NCBI GenBank assembly: GCA_036872755.1
Contig: JAVHNS010000003.1
Coordinates: 434,001 to 498,000 of the forward strand
DNA from: Orbilia blumenaviensis
Lineage: Eukaryota; Ascomycota; Orbiliomycetes; Orbiliales; Orbiliaceae
DNA: 64,000 nt
Reading direction: 5' to 3'
Position numbers and translations under genes: made by a program. The notes below the pieces were generated by a model that saw only the letters and a program-made list of their open reading frames with translations, was not told the DNA's origin and did no database searches. Below are positions 58,538 through 64,000 of this stretch, one piece after another; the first letter of the stretch is position 1, and every line of letters begins with the position of its first letter.

Positions 58538-61500
58538 CTAATCGCCTAGCGCCTTGCGCAGCTCATTCCAGCGTGTCTTGAGGTGTTCATGGGCTTCCGT
58601 GATCTGTGTATATGTTAGTATCAGTCTATTCGGAGGCTATTTGGGTGAAGGGGGAAAAAAAAAAGCATACCTCTGCCAAACTCATCTTAGTTCCAACCAA
58701 TTCCATTTCCATCTCGCGCATTTGGTCTTCCAGTGACTGATTTTCATTGTGAATCTCCAAGTTTCTCTTCATGACTTTCTCCATCTCATCCTTCATCTTC
58801 AACTCAACCTCCTTAGGCTGCTTATCGACCACAACTTTCAACTCATCAACTTCGATCTTCAACCCCTCGTTTTCGTCTAGTAACTGCGAGTTCTGCATTT
58901 TCTTGTGAACAAGGTCTGTGGCAACAGCGACGTGTTCCTCGGTCAAGCTCTCAATCTCTTTGCTTAGCTGCTTGACTTTCGCGTTAAGAAGCATGTTTTG
59001 GTTCTTCAACGTTTCCTTCTCAAGCATCTCCTCCATCTCTCGCTTATCCATCTCAACCCAGTCGACGGTATATTTATGAAGCATCTCCGGGGTAACAATG
59101 ATATCGCAAGCATCCCGAACTAATTCATTGGCCTTGTATATCTCCTTCTCGCCGCCGTTTCCGAAGAATCCTGCCTCCTTCAAGCTATTGGCACTGGGGT
59201 TCTTATCGATATACGCGTCGAACAATTTCTCCCTCAAGAACGGAAGCAATGCCTCTAAATTGTCTATTTGTCGAAGGGCGGCTTCGTTCTTCTTCATCAA
59301 CGCGATACCAAACTTCAGGACAGCACCCTCAATACCCTCGGTGATCGCCAAGTCATAAACTCGGAGAACGAGCTGAAGGGGAAACTTGTAAGCGAACAAT
59401 GTCAAGAACCATTGTGTTGCGTATAAGCTGGATTGAGCTTTTCTCCTATTTAAATGGACGGACAAAGCTGGGCAGAGGTCCTCAAGCAGACGGTCATACT
59501 GGTAGAGTCTAAGGTGAAGACCTTTCATTCCAGGTGTGAACATGTCTCTGAGCGAGTAAGTTCTCATCAACTCGACGAGAATGCAGAAGGCCTCTTCTTC
59601 GGTCATGTTGAGGAGCAATGGAGCACCAAGAAAGGCCATGCCCTGAACATAGCCGACTTCGGGATCGTAGATGGCATATGCTTTCATTAGACCCATAAGG
59701 CCTTCCTGGCGGAATCCCTTATAATTGGCAAAGCTAGTACGCTGGCCCATATCCTTCTTGATCTCCTTCTCGAGCTGGGTGACGGTCTTGCAGTCGACGG
59801 GCAATGGAGGTGTCGGGTCGCCCGGGACCATCGATGGAGGTCGGTGAATGGGGATGGTGGTCATATGAGTTCCCGGAAGAGCATTGAATTCACGGTAAAT
59901 GGCTTCAATGGACTCTGTCTTGGAACGAGCAATGGATTGCCAGACGGTTCCACGGATCGTGGCCGGGATTCCTGCCTGGACCTTCTCGGTGAGGAGATTG
60001 GACGATTTAGCTGCAACGGCATAGTAGTCCTCAACAACCGACGACCAGAACTCCCAGTCGATTTCATCTTCTCCGATTGTTTCGCGACCGGTACCAGAAG
60101 TTCCCGGGCGTGATGGAGCTCCCTCTGATTGATCCCCGATAGGGACATTGATGATACTGGCTTCTTCGTCTTCCTTAATTTTCTGGAAGCTGATCCTGAG
60201 AGAGTTAATGCCCTTAGCGGCCTCCTCTTGGAGGTTAGCATCAGCGTGGGAGAGATTGTCCTTTGTGGTTTCCATTCTCTGTTGAGTGAGATCCTGTCCG
60301 GAGGGTTTGGCTAGGAACGTTTGGATGGTCGGAGTGTTGAGAGTTGGAAGAATTGGGCCATTATTCTGTGTCGGTGTTGTAATTGAGGAAGCTGTGGTGG
60401 TTGCAGAAGATGTGGTGTTCCTCCTGCTGGAGAAGAAGCCAGTTGTGGCTGTGGTTCCCGGAGGCGAGGTGGTCGAAGGAACGGAGCTAGTGCTTGACCG
60501 GGAGAGCCAGCTGAATGGACCTCGTCGGGGAGCTGGAGCTGGAGTTGCAGCAGCAGCAGCAGCAGCAGGAGCGTCCTTGGCAGGGACAGGAGGAGGATTG
60601 GACGAGGACGACCCCCACGGGAGAGAAAATTTGGAGGTTATTGGTGGAGGAGTAGGAGTTGTTTTGGGAGGTGCAGACTGGGAAGATACTGAAGAACGTG
60701 ACTTGATTGAAGCAGTAGCGGGAGCCTCTCCTACTAGGTCGACATCATCCATAGAAGTTGTGGAAATGGCATTTGAAGGACGACGGTCTGGGTCGTCTTT
60801 GACAGGGGCTAGCACAGGTGAAGTCTTGGGAGATATCTCGCTAGAGGCAGAGGACACTGGAGCCGGTGTCGAAGAATTATCGTCATCATGCACAATGGAT
60901 TTGACAGAAGGGGTAAGTTCACGCTTCATTTCAGCAGGTGATGCCGGCTCGGAAGCGGCAGGCGAGTGAAAAGACTCCTGACAGGCAGGGCGAGTATGTT
61001 AGTATTTTCGCTTTACCAGGTGAAAAGGGCAGACAGAAGGATAAGAATGAGGAAAAAGCCAGGTTGACGGAATGCAGGATGCAGAAGGATAGAATGTAGT
61101 ATGCAGAGATGTGGAGATGAGACGATGGATTACTGGGTCGGGACGAAGGTATGTATGTATGCTATGCTATGTGTGGATGGATTTATGGCCCGAGATGAGG
61201 GCAGTCAGCAGGCCCACCCACCACAGAGCGGGAGCGAGCTGCAGAACCCGTTCGGGGACACCACTCGACTGACCTCCCTTCGATCCCTACGGGGAAGAGA
61301 AGCTAGGCAAACTCTGCAGAAGATATAATTGGAACAGGAAGCAGGAAAAGGGAACAGGAACAGGAATCGATTTGCCCTGCAACCGCTGCTGCTGCTACTG
61401 CACTACAACTGCAGCCACGTTTTATCCCCGGGAAAGGACGAATACAAAAGACGGAACGCAACCTAAGAGGAATAGAAGAGGGATAGGGATAGGGATATGG

Positions 61501-61750
61501 GTACGGGTGGGAAGAAGCAAATTCAAAGCTACCGGAATTCGGTACTTACGGCACTGGTATCTTCATCTGAAGAATCGTCTATGTCGACAGTCTTGCTGGT
61601 CGTAATAATAGGAGTAGTAGTAGCAGCAGGAGCGGTCTTTTCAGTAACCTTGACGTTTAGAACCGGTTTCTCTGCCAGGTCGATGTCGGTGTCCTTGAGG
61701 CCTTCGACTGGCTTTACTGGAGCCGGCGAAGGAGCAGGTTCGGCTGCCAT
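58538..61750 (-). CDS. GYP5: Rab GTPase-activating protein, TBC domain (GYP5-like)
   Basis: Three exons, 61750-61550, 60977-58671 and 58603-58538, all phase 0, give 857 residues. Intron 1 is unusually long (572 bases). The N-terminal 370 residues are Ser/Pro/Thr/Ala-rich and disordered, with a run of seven Ala coded by a GCA-type repeat. The TBC domain lies at about 403-633: GIPATIRGTVWQSIA, the arginine-finger region IKKDMGQRTSF (Arg about 480), the glutamine-finger VGYVQGM (Gln about 512), and YDRLLEDLCP. A long coiled coil follows and ends in ITEAHEHLKTRWNELRKALG. In yeast, Gyp5 speeds GTP hydrolysis on Ypt1 and Sec4 in Golgi transport and polarised secretion; the target here is inferred from the family. 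The last exon is only 66 bases but completes the coiled coil. Confidence 0.9.
60549..60571. repeat. GCA-type trinucleotide repeat in GYP5-like gene
   Basis: A CAG/GCA run inside exon 2 that encodes the poly-Ala stretch in the disordered N-terminus. Confidence 0.85.
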
Positions 61751-64000
61751 GGTGTCTTTCTTTCTTTTTTTTCTCCTTTTTCTTTTCGTTTGGCGATGGG
61801 AGAGAGGCGGATTGAGAGTTTTGTGGGAGGCCAATCGAAGAAACCTTGCTGGTGGGAAGACTGTAAAGTAAAACACAGCTCCAGTTGAATGTTCGTGTAG
61901 GCTATTTATTTGAGCACGGTCGCCTCCTGAAGCTGGCTGGTTGGGTTGGCTGCACTCAATGCAGCTGGTTCCGGGTCCTCTTTTTGTGGAGTCCCTTTTT
62001 TATTTATTTCTATTTATTTTTTCTTCTGTTGTTGTGTTGGAGCTAGCTCCAGACTAAGTAGCTACCCCTACCAGAGCTCGAAGCGAAACACCAGTAGCAG
62101 TAGCAGCACCCAAGAGGAAGGATAGTAGGACGAAGAAGGAGAGGAAGAGAAAGGAGAAGATGAATGGATTGTAGATGGTAGGTTTGGTGATATGATTTTG
62201 CTGAATCCTTATTATCTGCCGGGTCAATTCGAGAGAAAGAGAGAGAAAGAGTCAGCGGTTTGGTTTTGGTTTCGTTATAATGTTAGAAGAAGAATCGAGT
62301 CTAGCAGTTGGATGAACGGGGCGCTTATGTGCGTCCATGCAGTTGCAGTTGCAGTTGCAGTTGCAGTTGCAGTCGCAGTTCCAATTGCTTTTTGCAGTTA
62401 CAGTTGGAAGAATTCTACGACGACGGCGGCGACGGCGGCGATGATGATGGTGATAAGGAGGGAGAGTGAGGAGAGGGAGAGGGGAGAGGATCCGATTGAC
62501 AAGAAATAGGAGGGAGAGAGAGAAAGGGAGAAGACGATGAGAGGATGAGAGTGAAAGCACAGGAGGGAGAGAGGAAGATTAGAAGAGAGAGAGACCGACA
62601 GCTGGCGGAGACACTCTCAGTCAAAAATAGACTGGGCAATTTTCATTATTCTGGAACATCAAAAAAGACAACAGAACAGTACTGACTGCGATTTCAAAGT
62701 GCCAACCGCCAACGCTCACCAACAGCTCACTTATTTGGCTAAGTATGTGCCGACGACGACATGCGGCAGCTAGCTCATGCAACAGAAGAACAAGAAGAAC
62801 ACGGAGAATAAGAACAAACGGGAAGAATACAAGCTAGCTAGCTGGCTGGCTAGCAGGATCGGAAGGGGGGAATGAAGAAAAGAATGGACCGGTCAAATAC
62901 CTAAGACTCTGCCTGTGTTCCCTGTCTGAATGTCGAATTTCGAATTCGCTGGACCGTCGAGGCCACTACTGTCGGAAGGAAAGGGCGGGCGCAAAGAAAT
63001 GAAGACAAATGAAGGGGAAGATGTCCAGCTGCCAATTCCAATTCTTTGCAATTGACAGATATCGTGCGTATGTACGCAGTGAAGTTGCTCCCTTTAAAAT
63101 TGTTTTCTTATACACACCACCAATGCAATTCAATTGACTGGCCAAATACTAACACATTGAATACAATACCTATCCACGGTACACAGTACATACGCAGGAG
63201 AAGGGGGGAAAGATGATAAGTCAAATAACCATCAGCATGCGAATGGAGAGAGGGTTGTTTCTTTCTTTTATTTTATTCTCCTTCGGGACTGCCATTTTAA
63301 GGGGGTTGATGTCAATGTCACGCTTAATTCTCTCCCGCGTGCACCAGCCAGCCAAACGGACGGGCAGACAAGACATCCTTACCGGCATTGGGAATATAGA
63401 GCAGAAGAATGAATAGGCCTGGCTCACGCTAAATGGTGGCCCTGGCATGACAGGCACGAGCCTGCCAATTTACCTGTAACACCCACCCCTCTCAGCCAGT
63501 GAGTTCTTCCTTTCCCTCTTTCGAACCCCGGCTCTGGCTGAAAACGATCCCCAAACGTTACCCCATCGTGCCTTGTAACCGGTCTAGAGCTGCCGTCATC
63601 GATAGATCTTGCCGTCTACCTCCATATTGTCCATTAGGGGTGGTGGGTCATCTTTAGCCAGATTAATTTTTTTTACGACTGGTCGACGCGCACTACGCCT
63701 CCCTAACAGAAACAGAAAAAACAAAGCAGAAATCTAGAGCGGTGAGAGGAAGACTTGCCTCACAGCCCAGCAAAACTCCACAACACTTGGATATTCACCA
63801 TATGGCAACCGGGATTTTTGGTGGCTGGACTCCTATCAGACGATTGGTTGCCAGCTTCCCGTTCTCTCGCTTCGTTTCAGATGGGACCTGCCTTCCTGCC
63901 CTGCAAACGGCCGGTTGGGGAACATTGTTTCACGACCGCCGACCAATATCTCCCGGCTGGGTTCTCTTCGTTTTAGCCTTAGCCAAGGCACACAACTATA
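61751..64000. promoter_or_regulatory. Upstream region of the GYP5-like gene, rich in simple repeats
   Basis: About 2.2 kb to the right edge with no supported gene. Just upstream of the ATG is a pyrimidine/purine-biased stretch (CTTTTTCTTTTC-type on the minus strand), typical of fungal leaders. The region also holds a GCAGTT hexanucleotide repeat at 62339-62380, a GAC/GGC/GAT triplet patch at about 62416-62450, and long purine runs (GGAGAGAGAG-type) at 62457-62600. Frames here are by-products of these repeats. Confidence 0.5.
62339..62380. repeat. GCAGTT hexanucleotide repeat
   Basis: Seven head-to-tail copies, the sixth with one T-to-C change, in the upstream region of the GYP5-like gene. 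Confidence 0.9.

Noticed and set aside
60286..60969. 227-codon plus-strand frame
   Set aside because: Antisense of the Ser/Pro/Thr-rich N-terminus of the GYP5-like protein; no motif.
61478..61497. GGGATA-type units resembling a telomeric tract
   Set aside because: Only three units, inside an intron of the GYP5-like gene; not the fungal TTAGGG repeat.
62339..62380. Possible CRISPR-like array
   Set aside because: The units are uninterrupted hexanucleotides without unique spacers, in a eukaryotic genome; simple microsatellite.

Overview
The window is nuclear DNA of a filamentous ascomycete (Pezizomycotina). The genes carry short introns of about 45-90 bases with GT..AG ends, intergenic spacers are AT-rich, and the gene set is typical of such fungi: MUS7/MMS22, a GH71 alpha-1,3-glucanase with an eight-cysteine-type tail, a microsomal P450, and a GYP5-type Rab GAP. 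I cannot fix the class or order from the sequence alone. All multi-exon models were joined by hand. Every complete model has splice sites that restore a single open frame. Model ends that rest on weaker evidence are marked.

Region 1 (1-8.5 kb) is a tandem array on the minus strand of three copies of one F-box/leucine-rich-repeat-like family. One copy is cut by the left edge, one is intact (576 aa, four exons), and one is a decayed pseudogene. Region 2 (9.4-20.4 kb) holds HIS2 (histidinol phosphatase), two paralogues of a second F-box-like family on the plus strand, a relic of a Copia gag gene, and an 804-residue membrane protein of unknown function. Region 3 (20.8-32.2 kb) has a hormone-sensitive-lipase-type hydrolase and the large replication-repair gene MUS7/MMS22, both on the minus strand.

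Region 4 (33-46 kb) is accessory: a secreted GH71 glucanase with a possible Thr-rich extension, a long gene-poor stretch, a single P450, a secreted eight-cysteine protein with one membrane segment, and a purine-nucleoside-phosphorylase-like protein with a helical tail. That phosphorylase domain is often the N-terminal domain of fungal NLR-type proteins. Region 5 (47-64 kb) is more housekeeping-like: a FRA10AC1-type spliceosomal protein convergent with a third kind of F-box protein, an intron-containing tRNA-Gln(UUG), two multi-exon proteins I do not recognise, and a GYP5-type Rab GTPase-activating protein with a long leader.

F-box-type genes dominate the left half: five loci from two families in the first 20 kb, and one more at 48-49.6 kb. 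The tandem copies show birth-and-death evolution of what are probably substrate adaptors for SCF ubiquitin ligases. I found no CRISPR array, rRNA, polyketide or peptide synthetase, or intact transposon.
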